64,000 nucleotides of DNA from G963663365 sp963663365 (GCA_963663365.2 CAXXIH010000001.1:124001-188000); one strand, 5' to 3'; numbered from the stretch's first letter, positions 1 through 9,029 are shown. Numbers and translations are program-made. The notes: generated from the sequence alone by a model not told the origin.

Positions 1-1191
1 GTTTCCCACCCGATTCCACCGGCGTTGAAGGATCGTATGGAACTCATCGATATCTCTTCTTATACCGAAGAGGAGAAAGTCGAAATCGGCAAACGTTTTC
101 TCGTTCCCAAACAATTGAAGGGACATGGATTGGAGAAATATAAGCCGACATTCCCGGAATCGGCGCTTTTAACGATCATTCGCGACTATACCCGGGAAGC
201 GGGTGTTCGCAATCTCGAGAGAGAAATATCAAGTGTCTGCCGCAAACTTGCGCGTCAGGCAACACAGAAGAAACTCACCAAATCAAGTTCTGTTACACCT
301 GAAGCCATAGAAGAGTTTTTGGGAATTCCACGCTACCGCCGGGCCAAACATGAGAATGAAAACGGAATTGGATTGGTGACGGGATTGGCCGTAACCAGTG
401 TCGGCGGTGAGCGTCTTCCTGTGGAAGTTTCTGTGGTGAATGGCAGCGGCCAACTTATTCTTACGGGGAAACTTGGCGATGTCATGCAAGAATCGGCCAA
501 GGCCGCTTTGTCCTATGTACGGAGGCGGGCCAAGGAACTTGGATTGCCGGCCGATTTTCACAAGAAGAAAGATTTGCATATTCACTGCCCGGAAGGCGCC
601 GTTCCCAAAGACGGACCATCGGCGGGTATCGCCCTTACAACCGCTATCGTCAGTGCTCTAACCGGCAAGCCGGTTCGCGCCGATTTTGCCATGACGGGTG
701 AAGTCACGTTGCGGGGACGCGTGTTGCCGGTGGGCGGGATCAAGGAAAAACTTCTGGCCGCTCATCGCACCGACATCAAAACCGTTTTGATTCCTATCGA
801 CAATGAAAAAGATTTGCCTGATCTTCCGGAGACCGTGCGGGAGCAAATGGATGTTCTGCTTGTGGATACCATGGATGAAGTCCTGGCAGAGGCTTTTCCC
901 GGCAGCGGCTTAGGCAAGAAGGGAGCGATTCGAAGTTCCCTGAAGAAGAAAGGTGCAAAGAAGAAAACTGCGCGAAAATCGGCCGTTAAAAAACGTTCTG
1001 TGAAAAAGGCCGCTTCAACAAAAAAGAAAGCAACTCGCAAAAAGGGCGTGCGGAAAACAGGCGCCGGTAAATCTGTGAGGAAAACCGCGCGTAAAAAGAG
1101 CGTTTCCAAAAAGTCTGCAAAGAAGAGCGCTGCCAAAAAGACCGCCAGAAAAAAGACGTTGTCTAAGACTCGTGCGCGCCGGCGCCGTTAG
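1..1191 (+). CDS. lon: ATP-dependent Lon protease, C-terminal part, with lysine-rich tail
   Basis: The reading frame is open from base 1, so the start lies upstream of the window. The visible part covers the end of the AAA+ module (the sensor/lid helices around EAGVRNLEREI) and the whole Lon proteolytic domain. The catalytic serine lies in PKDGPSAG (codon 619-621) and the catalytic lysine in GGIKEKLLAA (codon 742-744), the Ser-Lys dyad of Lon. Lon degrades misfolded and regulatory proteins in the cytoplasm using ATP. Unusually, the protein does not stop after the protease domain. It continues for about 90 residues (roughly nt 913-1188) made almost only of Lys, Arg, Ala, Ser and Thr in AKKTARKK-like repeats, resembling histone H1-like or AlgP-like tails. 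The tail is in the same frame with no intervening stop. Inference: it may tether Lon to DNA, RNA or polyphosphate. Confidence 0.95.
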   Translation, partial: VSHPIPPALKDRMELIDISSYTEEEKVEIGKRFLVPKQLKGHGLEKYKPTFPESALLTIIRDYTREAGVRNLEREISSVCRKLARQATQKKLTKSSSVTPEAIEEFLGIPRYRRAKHENENGIGLVTGLAVTSVGGERLPVEVSVVNGSGQLILTGKLGDVMQESAKAALSYVRRRAKELGLPADFHKKKDLHIHCPEGAVPKDGPSAGIALTTAIVSALTGKPVRADFAMTGEVTLRGRVLPVGGIKEKLLAAHRTDIKTVLIPIDNEKDLPDLPETVREQMDVLLVDTMDEVLAEAFPGSGLGKKGAIRSSLKKKGAKKKTARKSAVKKRSVKKAASTKKKATRKKGVRKTGAGKSVRKTARKKSVSKKSAKKSAAKKTARKKTLSKTRARRRR

Positions 1192-1216
1192 CGGGAATTT
1201 TACGTTTAAAATAAAG

Positions 1217-1264
1217 TGGGCGGATGTTCCGAATTTCGAATGCCGGATATTCGCCCATTTTTAT
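1217..1264 (+). terminator. Intrinsic terminator after lon
   Basis: An imperfect stem (GGGCGGATGTTCCG against CGGATATTCGCCC) with a short AT-rich loop is followed by TTTTTATT. It lies 26 bases after the lon stop codon and just before the end of the convergent minus-strand gene. Confidence 0.7.
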
Positions 1265-1289
1265 TCAATGTGTATATTTTATCGTTGTT

Positions 1290-1988
1290 TCAGCAGAGGA
1301 TTTCGCAGCCGGGTTCAAGCACGACTTGATCGTTCGGTTGAATCTCAAACGGTGCTTCTAAAACGATCCGCGAACCGCTTCGTGCTCGAATGGCAATTGC
1401 GCCCGGTTCCGTGACAATCCGCCCGCTGAAGGTGAGTAGTGAGCCACTTTCGGCATCGAGCCCCGGACATGTTCCCGTTGCGCTGATTTCGCAGCCTCGT
1501 ATTGATATCTCGCTTTCGCGGGAATGAACGCCGCCGCGAATACCGATGTTGCACAATGCGGTTTCACGCGCTCCGGAGGCGTAGATGGCAGGTTGTCCAT
1601 TTACCCCGGCAATTTGTGTTTTATTAACACCCCGTCCGATTAACTGAGTGTGCTCGGCAAGAGGCAATGGCCGTGAAAGTTCCAATGATCCTTCCGGTAG
1701 CGCAAGCGGGACCGGATGGCCCATCATGGAAGCGCGTTCGATGGCATCCAATAGATTGCCTTCTTCTAAAACCTTAACCGGTTGCCCGCCCAGCACACCA
1801 AAAAAGCGGGCAATATCGCGCTCCTGCCAGTCCGGGATGAGAGCACGTAAATCGACTTCATCCAGGCGATGGCGGCGCCTATAGATATAGTAGGCAAGCG
1901 CGGCGCTGGTTGCGCCGGCCAGACCTGATACCCCCAAACTTATGGGGCCGAAATTCTGTGATAGCAATTGGATAAGGTCACCACTCAT
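1290..1988 (-). CDS. Membrane-anchored hypothetical protein with beta-helix-like C-terminal half
   Basis: A 232-residue protein of unknown function. Residues about 15-37 form one hydrophobic segment followed by RRRHR, suggesting a single N-terminal membrane anchor with the rest in the cytoplasm (positive-inside). The second half (about residues 105-230) has short repeated strands rich in Gly, Ile and Arg (for example ISIRGCEIS, LLTFSGRIV, IAIRARSGS). These look like the turns of a right-handed beta-helix, as in pectate-lyase-like folds. The gene starts two bases after the stop of the upstream XRE regulator on the same strand, so the two are almost certainly one operon. I do not recognise the family. 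The anchor plus regulator arrangement could be a signalling pair, but that is inference. Confidence 0.75.
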   Translation of the reverse strand: MSGDLIQLLSQNFGPISLGVSGLAGATSAALAYYIYRRRHRLDEVDLRALIPDWQERDIARFFGVLGGQPVKVLEEGNLLDAIERASMMGHPVPLALPEGSLELSRPLPLAEHTQLIGRGVNKTQIAGVNGQPAIYASGARETALCNIGIRGGVHSRESEISIRGCEISATGTCPGLDAESGSLLTFSGRIVTEPGAIAIRARSGSRIVLEAPFEIQPNDQVVLEPGCEILC

Positions 1989-1990
1989 GG

Positions 1991-3160
1991 TTATGCCTCC
2001 TCAGAGGTTCGCGCGCGGGCACGCTGCATTTCCCCGAACCGCGAAATAAGTTGCCGGACCACACCTTCCACTACCACATCATCATCCCGTCGAATTTGCA
2101 GCGTGGCGCTTGAGGGGCCGCCACCCTGCAAAAACAAATCCATCCCTAACGCAAAATAACGTTTGATCGTGAGCTGGCCGCCAATGCGGATCAGAACCAG
2201 ATCTTCATTTTGCGGTACGGCTTCACGCTGCACGATTGCACGGCTTCCACGCCATAATCCCAATCCCGCATACGCATCGCCTTCAATAGCAACCGCTTGA
2301 TACTCAGCGCTGTCTTCGAGCCAACTGGCAGGCAGCTCAACTTTTTCCCCGGTCTGCCTGGCAAAAAGATTTTCCGAGTTCTCTTCAAGCACTGCAACAA
2401 CCGGAACCGTACGCAACCCCGGGCCGCCCGATGGACGCGGAACAACCGGAGTTCCCGGTTCATCACCCTGCAAAACTTGAGGATGTTCACGCCGTTGGAC
2501 GAGCTCTTTCGCGTCGTCGATTGCCGATTTCAATAAACTCATCACCGATCCCGGATCGCTGATCTGCATGAGAATGCGTTGCCGGAGATCGGAGGGATCA
2601 TCCAAAATCAGATTGTCTTCTGTTAAACGAATCGTCTCGTAAAGCGTCCCCAAAAAAGCCAAGCCAATTGATGGCTCACTGCCCAGGTAATCGAGCAGCC
2701 AAGCCTGCATTTCGATACGCGAACGCAGGATTGGCGAGCGTTGATTGGATTTATGCCAATCATTCCCGCCAAAACCAGCCACAAACATACCGTCCTTGGC
2801 TTGTTCCTCAGTCTTTTTGAAGAGCTCCGATAATTCCTTTTCCACGGAACGCCAAATCAGGCGTTCGGGTATCAGCACATGATTTCCGGAGACCGCATAA
2901 CCGAGCTTCCGGGTCGCCTTAATCAGACTCTGATGTTCACGTTCATACTCGGCGACTTCCGTGAATTCTTGAGATTGCGGTTCATCCAGACGGAGAATTT
3001 CAGCCATGCGGCCTACAATCCGAGGTTGAGGCGGAGGCTTTTGCCCCGACTCAATCTGAGCGATATATGGCGGTGAGAGCTTAAGACGATCCCCAAGGGT
3101 TTGCTGTGTTAAGCTGGCTTGTGCTCGGTATTTTTTGAGTAAATCTGCGAACTGTCTCAC
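1991..3160 (-). CDS. XRE-family regulator with S24/LexA-like C-terminal domain lacking the catalytic serine
   Basis: A 389-residue protein. Residues about 4-60 form a classic XRE helix-turn-helix (LTQQTLGDRLKLSPPYIAQIESG). The middle section is unassigned. Residues about 250-375 resemble the S24 peptidase domain of LexA and CI-type repressors: the lysine part is present (LTIKRYF), but the position of the nucleophile motif G-D-S-M reads GDAYAG, so serine is replaced by alanine. Self-cleavage as in LexA is therefore unlikely. The domain may serve for dimerisation or ligand sensing. The gene diverges from the Tad pilus operon and shares an intergenic region with it that holds a promoter and a palindrome, so it is a plausible regulator of the pilus genes, by inference from position only. 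Confidence 0.8.
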   Translation of the reverse strand: MRQFADLLKKYRAQASLTQQTLGDRLKLSPPYIAQIESGQKPPPQPRIVGRMAEILRLDEPQSQEFTEVAEYEREHQSLIKATRKLGYAVSGNHVLIPERLIWRSVEKELSELFKKTEEQAKDGMFVAGFGGNDWHKSNQRSPILRSRIEMQAWLLDYLGSEPSIGLAFLGTLYETIRLTEDNLILDDPSDLRQRILMQISDPGSVMSLLKSAIDDAKELVQRREHPQVLQGDEPGTPVVPRPSGGPGLRTVPVVAVLEENSENLFARQTGEKVELPASWLEDSAEYQAVAIEGDAYAGLGLWRGSRAIVQREAVPQNEDLVLIRIGGQLTIKRYFALGMDLFLQGGGPSSATLQIRRDDDVVVEGVVRQLISRFGEMQRARARTSEEA

Positions 3161-3312
3161 CGGTCTTCACTCCTACATCATCCATCCGTATACCCTATTA
3201 TAACACAGGGAAGTAAAATTTCCAGATATTTACCAAAATATGTAACTTTCAATTTTAAGCCGACTTACGTAGCGAATTGCCTTATTAGGGCAAAAATCCT
3301 TTCAAAATAATT

Positions 3313-3352
3313 CAACAATTTTGTTGACAACATGGAACACTGCGGATAGCAT
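3313..3352 (+). promoter_or_regulatory. Sigma-70-like promoter for the Tad/Flp operon with overlapping palindrome
   Basis: TTGACA (3324-3329) and TAGCAT (3347-3352) are separated by 17 bases, a good housekeeping promoter pointing to the pilin gene. A palindrome CAACAA-TT-TTGTTG (3313-3326) overlaps the -35 box and could be an operator. Transcription from here would give a leader of about 265 bases before the pilin start. The rest of the 3161-3623 gap is AT-rich, with no other clear signal. Confidence 0.55.
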
Positions 3353-3623
3353 TACCAACATAGGTTAGTATACAAGGCAGGAAAAGTTTCATTATTACTG
3401 ATCTTAGTAACTATGCAAAATGAACGCCATACACTCCAATACGGCAAGTATAACACACTGCGCATACATTGCAGTGCCGATCCAACATCTCCAGAACAGC
3501 CTCGTAGCGTGCCGTATGGGTGTAACGAAATATTCCAAAACCAATTTGGGAGTAACGCCGATTTTTTAAGGCGAAATCATTCTATTTCAAAGTCCCCTAA
3601 GCAGAGGACAGGAGGAAGTAAAC

Positions 3624-3809
3624 ATGAAACGCATCACTACAAGTATCACACGGTTCCTGAAGAGTGAAGATGGGCCAACAGCGGTCGAATATGCCGTCAT
3701 GCTTGCCCTGGTTATCGCCGTCTGTATCACGGCCATTCAGCTCTTAGGCACCAACGCCAACCAGACCTTTAACAATGTGGCAGGCCAGATTCCCGCCGGT
3801 GGTGGCTGA
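3624..3809 (+). CDS. flp: Flp/Fap-type major pilin
   Basis: A 61-residue Flp-type type IVb pilin, the subunit of the Tad pilus. It has a short basic leader (MKRITTSITRFLKSED), then the processing region G/P-T-A-V-E-Y-A, with the glutamate that is conserved after the cleavage site and a hydrophobic helix (VMLALVIAVCITAIQLL). Length and layout fit Flp pilins (50-70 residues). A strong ribosome site (ACAGGAGG) lies eight to nine bases before the ATG. It is the first gene of the pilus operon and is followed by a GC-rich hairpin that would let the pilin be made in excess over downstream genes. Confidence 0.93.
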   Translation: MKRITTSITRFLKSEDGPTAVEYAVMLALVIAVCITAIQLLGTNANQTFNNVAGQIPAGGG

Positions 3810-3851
3810 GCCGCTGTGTTTGTTAATGGCGTGGCATGTTGAACGATCCAA

Positions 3852-3889
3852 GGGGGCCGGAGTTTGGAGCGGCCACTCCACGGCCCCCC
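3852..3889 (+). terminator. GC-rich attenuator hairpin after the pilin gene
   Basis: GGGGGCCG pairs with CGGCCCCC and the stem extends with GAGT/ACTC. There is only a weak T-run (TTGTTTT) about five bases later, so it probably terminates partially, leaving the pilin transcript more abundant than the machinery genes. Confidence 0.55.
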
Positions 3890-3946
3890 AGGATTGTTTT
3901 CATAGCCCCCGGGGTTGACTTACGGAGAAGGAAGAACAGTGGAGCG

Positions 3947-4474
3947 ATGGTCATGGAACTTACGATTGCTACCAAGTTATTTGTTACGGCCATGTTGGTT
4001 GTGGCAGCCGTTATCGATGGTGTCGAACGGCGCGTACCGAATTGGTTGACCTTTCCGGTGATTTTGGCCGGATTGATTTTTGGAGCGTGGAATAATGGCT
4101 TGTCCGGTTTTGGACTTGCATTTGCCGGCGCGCTTGCCGGTTTATTTACGCTTATCGTTCCTTATGCCCTGAACGGAATGGGGGCGGGTGACGTAAAGAT
4201 GATGGCCGCAATGGGGGCTTGGATTGGCCCCATGCTGACACTTAAGGCTTTTGTCGTCTCGGCAATGGTCGGTGGTGTTATCGGCCTCACTATGATTCTG
4301 TGTCAGAAACACGCCCGCGAAACCTTGCACCGTCTGTATCTCTCCTTTGTAAACCTCATGCTCTATCGCGATTTGGCTGTCGCCGTTCCTGAAGGATACG
4401 TCAGCAGCACAAAACTCCCGTATGGCATTCCTATCGCCATTGGTTCGATCGCGACTCTGTTTTTGTTGGCCTAA
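3947..4474 (+). CDS. tadV: Prepilin peptidase of the Tad system (TadV/CpaA)
   Basis: About 175 residues, an integral inner-membrane aspartyl protease (A24 family) that cleaves the Flp and TadE-type prepilins. The two active-site aspartates are visible: one in VIDGVERRVPNW near the N-terminus and one in the family signature GAGDVKMMAAMG. Several hydrophobic segments surround them, and there is no N-terminal methylase domain, as is normal for the short CpaA/TadV form. I chose the ATG at 3947 (or 3953, same frame) because the frame upstream runs through the attenuator hairpin, and GGAGAAGGA lies in front of this start. It is the second gene of the pilus operon. Confidence 0.92.
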   Translation: MVMELTIATKLFVTAMLVVAAVIDGVERRVPNWLTFPVILAGLIFGAWNNGLSGFGLAFAGALAGLFTLIVPYALNGMGAGDVKMMAAMGAWIGPMLTLKAFVVSAMVGGVIGLTMILCQKHARETLHRLYLSFVNLMLYRDLAVAVPEGYVSSTKLPYGIPIAIGSIATLFLLA

Positions 4475-4531
4475 AACAATGGGCCATTTGCCGGGTTGAA
4501 GGAAAAATGATATTTGGGAGATATCCAGATC

Positions 4532-4957
4532 ATGATGGCAAGGATTCCATTACGGAAACCTCCCGCACAAAACACCCGGGGCAGTGCTGCTGTTGAGTTT
4601 GCTGTCATTTCACCGGTCCTGTTTCTGTTCTTGTTCGGGACTATCGAATTCGGCCGTTTGTTGATGGTCGAACAATGTCTAACCAATGCTGCACGTGAAG
4701 GCGCGCGCCTGGCTGTTTTGCAGGGCGCAACATCCGGACAGGTAATTAGCCGGATCAATGCCTATCTCGATTCATGCGGGATCGATGGCGAGAGCATCAC
4801 AATTACCCCCGCAAATCCATCGGGGGTCGATGTTGATCAACCCATCACAATTACCGTCTCTGTTCCTTATGCCTCGATTGCGTGGATACCCGGAAGCTTT
4901 GCAGGATTGGATTCAACCGTACTTCAAACATCGAGCGTCATGCGCAAAGAGGGTTGA
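4532..4957 (+). CDS. tadE: TadE-like minor pseudopilin
   Basis: A 141-residue TadE-family protein. After a short basic leader comes GSAAVEFAVISPVLFLFLFGTIEFGRLL, the TadE signature: a glycine-type processing site, a glutamate at position +5 and one hydrophobic helix. Then comes MVEQCLTNAAREGAR, which is highly typical of TadE. The C-terminal part is a small periplasmic domain. It is processed by the neighbouring prepilin peptidase and probably takes part in pilus assembly or initiation. The start at 4532 has TGGGAG about 11 bases upstream. It follows tadV by 57 bases. Confidence 0.92.
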   Translation: MMARIPLRKPPAQNTRGSAAVEFAVISPVLFLFLFGTIEFGRLLMVEQCLTNAAREGARLAVLQGATSGQVISRINAYLDSCGIDGESITITPANPSGVDVDQPITITVSVPYASIAWIPGSFAGLDSTVLQTSSVMRKEG

Positions 4958-5175
4958 ATTATGGCGGCAATGTGTTTGGCGGAAAAAACAACGAGGAAAT
5001 TAAATCGGAATTTAATGCATGAGTCTTGCGGCCGTGTAAATCACATCAAAGGCATGAGCAATTATCGCCGCAATCTCCTCAAGCAACCATCCGGGATGAT
5101 CGGGCCAAACCGGGTAAAAACAGCCGCAGGCCTAAACCTTGGGGGGAAAGCGGCAAAGAGAGAAGGAGAGGAATT

Positions 5176-6066
5176 ATGTTTCGTATGAAAACATTCGTCT
5201 TGCTCGTGCTGGCGGCAGGTTGCGGTCTCATGGCGTCGGTCGCGGTGCTGACCTACCTAAATAACGCGCAGGCCCAAGCGTCCCAGGTGAGCCAGCAACT
5301 CCCCACCCGCCCGGTGGTTGTGGCCGCTGTGGACCTGCCGCCGGCCGAGGTTGTGCAATCGACTCAACTCGAAGTGGTGAATTGGCCAGAAAACCTTATA
5401 CCCGCAGGGGCCACAGAAAATCCTGAGCAAATTCATTCACGCATTACCCGTACGCGAATTCTCAAAGGTCAACCGATCCAAGCCGGGCATCTTGCGCCTG
5501 AAGGAACAACCGGTGGACTCCCGGCTCTAATTCCTAAAGGGATGCGGGCCATGACCGTACGCGTAAATGAAACCGTGGGAGTTGCGGGATTTATTCGTCC
5601 CGGGAATCGTGTCGATGTGATTCTCACTGTCGAGGGGCCGGGAAGAGATGAAGTTGTTACGCAGACCATTCTGCAACACATCAATGTATTGGCGACCGGC
5701 CAAAGTATGGATGAGGATTCGGAAACAACCAAAATCGCCCGTTCGGTGACACTGCTTTTAAACCCGGAAGAAGCCGAACGTTTGGCCTTGGCCATGGATC
5801 AAGGACGCATTGTACTGTCCTTGCGTAACGATACGGATGAGTCTCAGAAACTGGCCATGGGATTGGATTTAACCGGACTTTTACCCGGTTTTCACCGTGA
5901 ACCGGATTTCGATGTTTTTACGTTCGATCATGATGACAGCCCCGAACCGGAAGCGCCAAAACTATCCGAACCATCCCCTGTTGTTATTGAAGCGGAGCCG
6001 GTTAACCGGCGCGCCGTTGTGATTCATCGCGGCCGGGAGACGCAAGAGGTCAGTTTTTCGGAATGA
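5176..6066 (+). CDS. cpaB: Tad pilus assembly protein CpaB/RcpC
   Basis: A 296-residue periplasmic protein anchored by an N-terminal hydrophobic segment (TFVLLVLAAGCGLMASVAVLTYL). Residues about 45-110 are the SAF domain (VVVAAVDLPPAEVVQSTQLEVVNWP). This is followed by the RcpC core (MRAMTVRVNETVGVAGFIRPGNRVDVILTV), with its very characteristic GFIRPGNRVDV. CpaB/RcpC works with the secretin at the outer membrane. The ATG at 5176 is preceded by GAAGGAGAGG; the 218 bases before it (4958-5175) hold only short frames without good support. The C-terminal about 50 residues are acidic and proline-rich and not typical of the family core. Confidence 0.92.
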   Translation: MFRMKTFVLLVLAAGCGLMASVAVLTYLNNAQAQASQVSQQLPTRPVVVAAVDLPPAEVVQSTQLEVVNWPENLIPAGATENPEQIHSRITRTRILKGQPIQAGHLAPEGTTGGLPALIPKGMRAMTVRVNETVGVAGFIRPGNRVDVILTVEGPGRDEVVTQTILQHINVLATGQSMDEDSETTKIARSVTLLLNPEEAERLALAMDQGRIVLSLRNDTDESQKLAMGLDLTGLLPGFHREPDFDVFTFDHDDSPEPEAPKLSEPSPVVIEAEPVNRRAVVIHRGRETQEVSFSE

Positions 6067-6216
6067 GAGAGAAAATGTGAACAGCAGATTTTTAAGCGCC
6101 TAAGCGGCGCCAGTTGAAGCAAAGCGTTCCGGCAAAGATTTATCGCCAAATGCGGCGAGACAACGGGCCAAAACACCGCCGGTCCGCATACTTCAAAACT
6201 GCACAGGAGAAAGATC

Positions 6217-7695
6217 ATGAATGTCAGGCAGCGTGCGTGGGGAGACGCTCCTCGCCGCCCTTCAACAAATCAGTGTCGTCTATTTGCCCTTACCGGGCTC
6301 CCGGCTGTAGCAGGTACTCTCGTTCTTCTTTTGTGGCTTGTTGCCTCGCCGGCTTTTGCCGCACCGACATTAGGTACATCCAATGGTTTCATCCGTTCTG
6401 TGGCGGAAAGCGAAGGATGTATTGAGGTTGTGGTCAATAAAAGTCAGGTGCTTCAATTAACAAGGCCTGCCGCCAAAGTTTCCGTGGTTAATCCGGAAAT
6501 CGCGGATGTTCAAATTATTTCACCCCAACAAATTGTCGTAACCGGGCAGGAGGCGGGAGAAACAACATTGGTTGTTTGGGATGAAAGCGAAGACAACGCC
6601 ATCTTCGATGTGACTGTAATTTGGAATATCGCTTCCCTGCAAAAACAAATCGACACACTATTCCCGAATGATTATGTGACTTGCCGGTCTGTGGAAGGCG
6701 CTGTGGCGTTGGAAGGGCAAGTGGCATCACTCGAATCCCTCGAACGGATTGTGGAACTGGCCGGGAACTATAGCCCGGTAGTTCTAAATCTCCTCCAAGT
6801 GCCGGGCGTGCATCAAGTGCTGGTTGAGGTTCGGATTGCCGAATTGTCCCGGGAATTTAGGCGTGAACTTGGGACCAATATGTTAATGAACAGTCAAGAT
6901 TTCATGGGTGTGAATCGTGTTGGCGGTTTGATCACGCCCGATGGTGCTCTCGATTCGCTGACGTTGAATGATGCCATCAGCCTGATGTTCGGTTTTCCCA
7001 ATAGTGACATCCAAGCGTTTGTACAGGCCCTGCAACAAAAGGGGCTGTTGCGCATTCTTGCAGAACCCAACCTGGTTGCCTTAAGCGGTGAGCCTGCAAG
7101 TTTTTTGGTTGGCGGCGAGTTTCCCGTGCCTGTTGTCCAAGGTGGAGCGGGTTCTTCCAATACATCGATTACTGTTGAATGGCGTGAGTTTGGTGTGCGC
7201 TTGAATTTTACACCCACTGTTTATGGAAATGGAAAAATCCGCTTGCATCTCCAACCGGAAGTCAGCGATCTCGATTTTACCAGTGGTGTCCAGACACAGG
7301 GATTTGTGATCCCCGGCATTTTGCAGCGCCGGGCTGAAACGACCGTCGATTTAATTGATGGACAAACCTTTGCCATTGCAGGGTTGATAAGCGCAAAGAG
7401 CGATACGACTGTTCGCAAGGTTCCGGCATTGGGCAATGTGCCCATTCTGGGCGCTTTGTTCCGTAGTTCTGAATTCCAGGAGGAAGAAACCGAGATGGTG
7501 ATGCTTGTAACGCCTCACCTGGTTGAACCGATGCAATCTGAACAGCTCGCGGGCATTCAACTTCCCGGTGAAGATTTTGAAGGGCCATCTGATAAAGATT
7601 TTTATCTTCACGGCCAAATTGAAACACAGGAATACCATGATTTCGATGATCCGAATCGATCGCCATGGCCGGAAGCACGTAAATACAGAGAGTAG
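6217..7695 (+). CDS. cpaC: Tad pilus secretin CpaC/RcpA
   Basis: A 492-residue outer-membrane secretin. A signal peptide ends near residue 48 (LVASPAFA/APTL). Residues about 65-140 form the pilus-assembly N-terminal domain (PAAKVSVVNPEIADVQIISPQQIVVTG), followed by a BON-like segment. Residues about 195-430 are the secretin beta-barrel domain (VLVEVRIAELSRE, LAEPNLVALSGEPASFLVGGEFPVPV, VPALGNVPILGALFRSSEF). It forms the channel through which the Flp pilus crosses the outer membrane. The ATG is preceded by CAGGAG. It lies 150 bases after cpaB, a gap with no clear gene. Confidence 0.95.
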   Translation: MNVRQRAWGDAPRRPSTNQCRLFALTGLPAVAGTLVLLLWLVASPAFAAPTLGTSNGFIRSVAESEGCIEVVVNKSQVLQLTRPAAKVSVVNPEIADVQIISPQQIVVTGQEAGETTLVVWDESEDNAIFDVTVIWNIASLQKQIDTLFPNDYVTCRSVEGAVALEGQVASLESLERIVELAGNYSPVVLNLLQVPGVHQVLVEVRIAELSREFRRELGTNMLMNSQDFMGVNRVGGLITPDGALDSLTLNDAISLMFGFPNSDIQAFVQALQQKGLLRILAEPNLVALSGEPASFLVGGEFPVPVVQGGAGSSNTSITVEWREFGVRLNFTPTVYGNGKIRLHLQPEVSDLDFTSGVQTQGFVIPGILQRRAETTVDLIDGQTFAIAGLISAKSDTTVRKVPALGNVPILGALFRSSEFQEEETEMVMLVTPHLVEPMQSEQLAGIQLPGEDFEGPSDKDFYLHGQIETQEYHDFDDPNRSPWPEARKYRE

Positions 7696-7736
7696 AGGAA
7701 TGTCCGGTTTTAGAAGACATCAACGAGGCTAATTCA

Positions 7737-9029
7737 ATGGCATCCCCCACTCCATATGCAGTTATCGCGGAATCTGAATGCGCTGCGCGCAATCTCGCTA
7801 CGGAGATTGCCGAGTTTTCCCCCGCCTGGCGCGGCGCATTGATTACCGATCGTTTGGGCGCTCTCAGGCGGATTGAGAACGCCCGCCCTGAAGTCGTGAC
7901 TATATCGCTGGATGGCGATGCCGAATCTGCGTTTGTCCTCGTTCAACGTTTGCGCGCCCGCTTCTCTGGTATTGCCATCATCGCCGTTGCCCGGAAGGCC
8001 GCCTCCGATTCCAACCGGGAGAGAGAACAAGGGGAGGTCTTTGAGTCATGCCGAGCGGCTTTTCGGGCCGGCGCCAGCGAATTTTTAACACGACCGATCC
8101 GGGCGGAGGAATGGTCGAAGACTATCCAGTCTGTAAGCACGCAACAAAAATCCACCGAGGCTTTGCAAAAAGGCAAAATGATTGTGCTGATTGGCGCCTG
8201 CGGCGGAGTGGGGACTACAACCGTTGCCTGTAATACGGCTGCCGCAATGGCTCAGGAACATCCTAACCAGGTGGTTTTAGTCGACTGGAATTTCCGCCAA
8301 GGCGATATCGCAGTGATGCTGGACTGCCATGCAACTTTTAGTGTGGCCGATCTTTTGTATGCCGGACAAGATGGATTAGCCGGTGCAGGTAATTTCGATG
8401 CTTCTTGGAAACGGCTTGATCGTACATTGGTCCAATCCGCTCTAGTTCATCATGACAAAACATTAAATGTGTTGGTGCAGCCGGATCTTGTGGGATTGGA
8501 CGAAGAATTAAATGTGGAACAGAGCGTGGAGCTTTTTGCCATTCTTCAGAACATGTTCCCCTATGTGATTGTGGATGCCGGACGTGGTGTGAGCCGCGAG
8601 AATTCATGGCTGATCAATCAGGCCGATACGATTGTGCTCCTTGGGCTGCAAGATCTTCATTCGATCCACAATGTACGGCGTTGTCTGGCTTTACTTGAAG
8701 AACTTGATATCGATTTAAAGCGTGTTCGCTATGTTCTTAACCGCTATGACCGGCGGCACCGGATATCAGCGCAGAAAGCCGCGGAAGCGGTTGAACGGGA
8801 TGTTTCCTCTTCGATACCGCTCGATTGCAAGATTCTTCCGGACAGTATCAATAGCGGACAGTCGGTGCACGCTATCCGTCCGAACAGCGTAATCGCGAAA
8901 TCGTTTGAGACTTTGGCGGGCAGCCTGAATGGGGCAGTTTCCGTGGCGAAGCGAAAAAGAGGTTTTTCTTTGTTCTCCCGGCGCAACATTGAGACGGTTC
9001 ATTTGAATCCTGTGGGAGAACAAAAATGA
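7737..9029 (+). CDS. cpaE: Tad pilus localisation ATPase CpaE/TadZ
   Basis: A 430-residue protein of the MinD/ParA superfamily. Residues about 1-135 form a receiver-like domain. The ATPase part starts near residue 147 with the deviant P-loop GACGGVGTTTVACNTA, where the usual first lysine of the deviant Walker A is replaced, as is common in CpaE. LVDWNFRQGDIAVMLD is the switch region. CpaE/TadZ places the pilus machine at its site in the cell. The last four bases overlap the start of cpaF (ATGA), so the two genes are translationally coupled. Confidence 0.92.
   Translation: MASPTPYAVIAESECAARNLATEIAEFSPAWRGALITDRLGALRRIENARPEVVTISLDGDAESAFVLVQRLRARFSGIAIIAVARKAASDSNREREQGEVFESCRAAFRAGASEFLTRPIRAEEWSKTIQSVSTQQKSTEALQKGKMIVLIGACGGVGTTTVACNTAAAMAQEHPNQVVLVDWNFRQGDIAVMLDCHATFSVADLLYAGQDGLAGAGNFDASWKRLDRTLVQSALVHHDKTLNVLVQPDLVGLDEELNVEQSVELFAILQNMFPYVIVDAGRGVSRENSWLINQADTIVLLGLQDLHSIHNVRRCLALLEELDIDLKRVRYVLNRYDRRHRISAQKAAEAVERDVSSSIPLDCKILPDSINSGQSVHAIRPNSVIAKSFETLAGSLNGAVSVAKRKRGFSLFSRRNIETVHLNPVGEQK

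Noticed and set aside
762..1136. 124-residue hydrophobic-looking frame opposite the lon tail
   Set aside because: It is the antisense shadow of the lysine-rich repeat (Lys codons read as Phe on the other strand).
4961..5188. 75-residue frame between tadE and cpaB
   Set aside because: It lacks a ribosome site, overlaps the cpaB start and has no recognisable sequence; its position in the operon could be chance.
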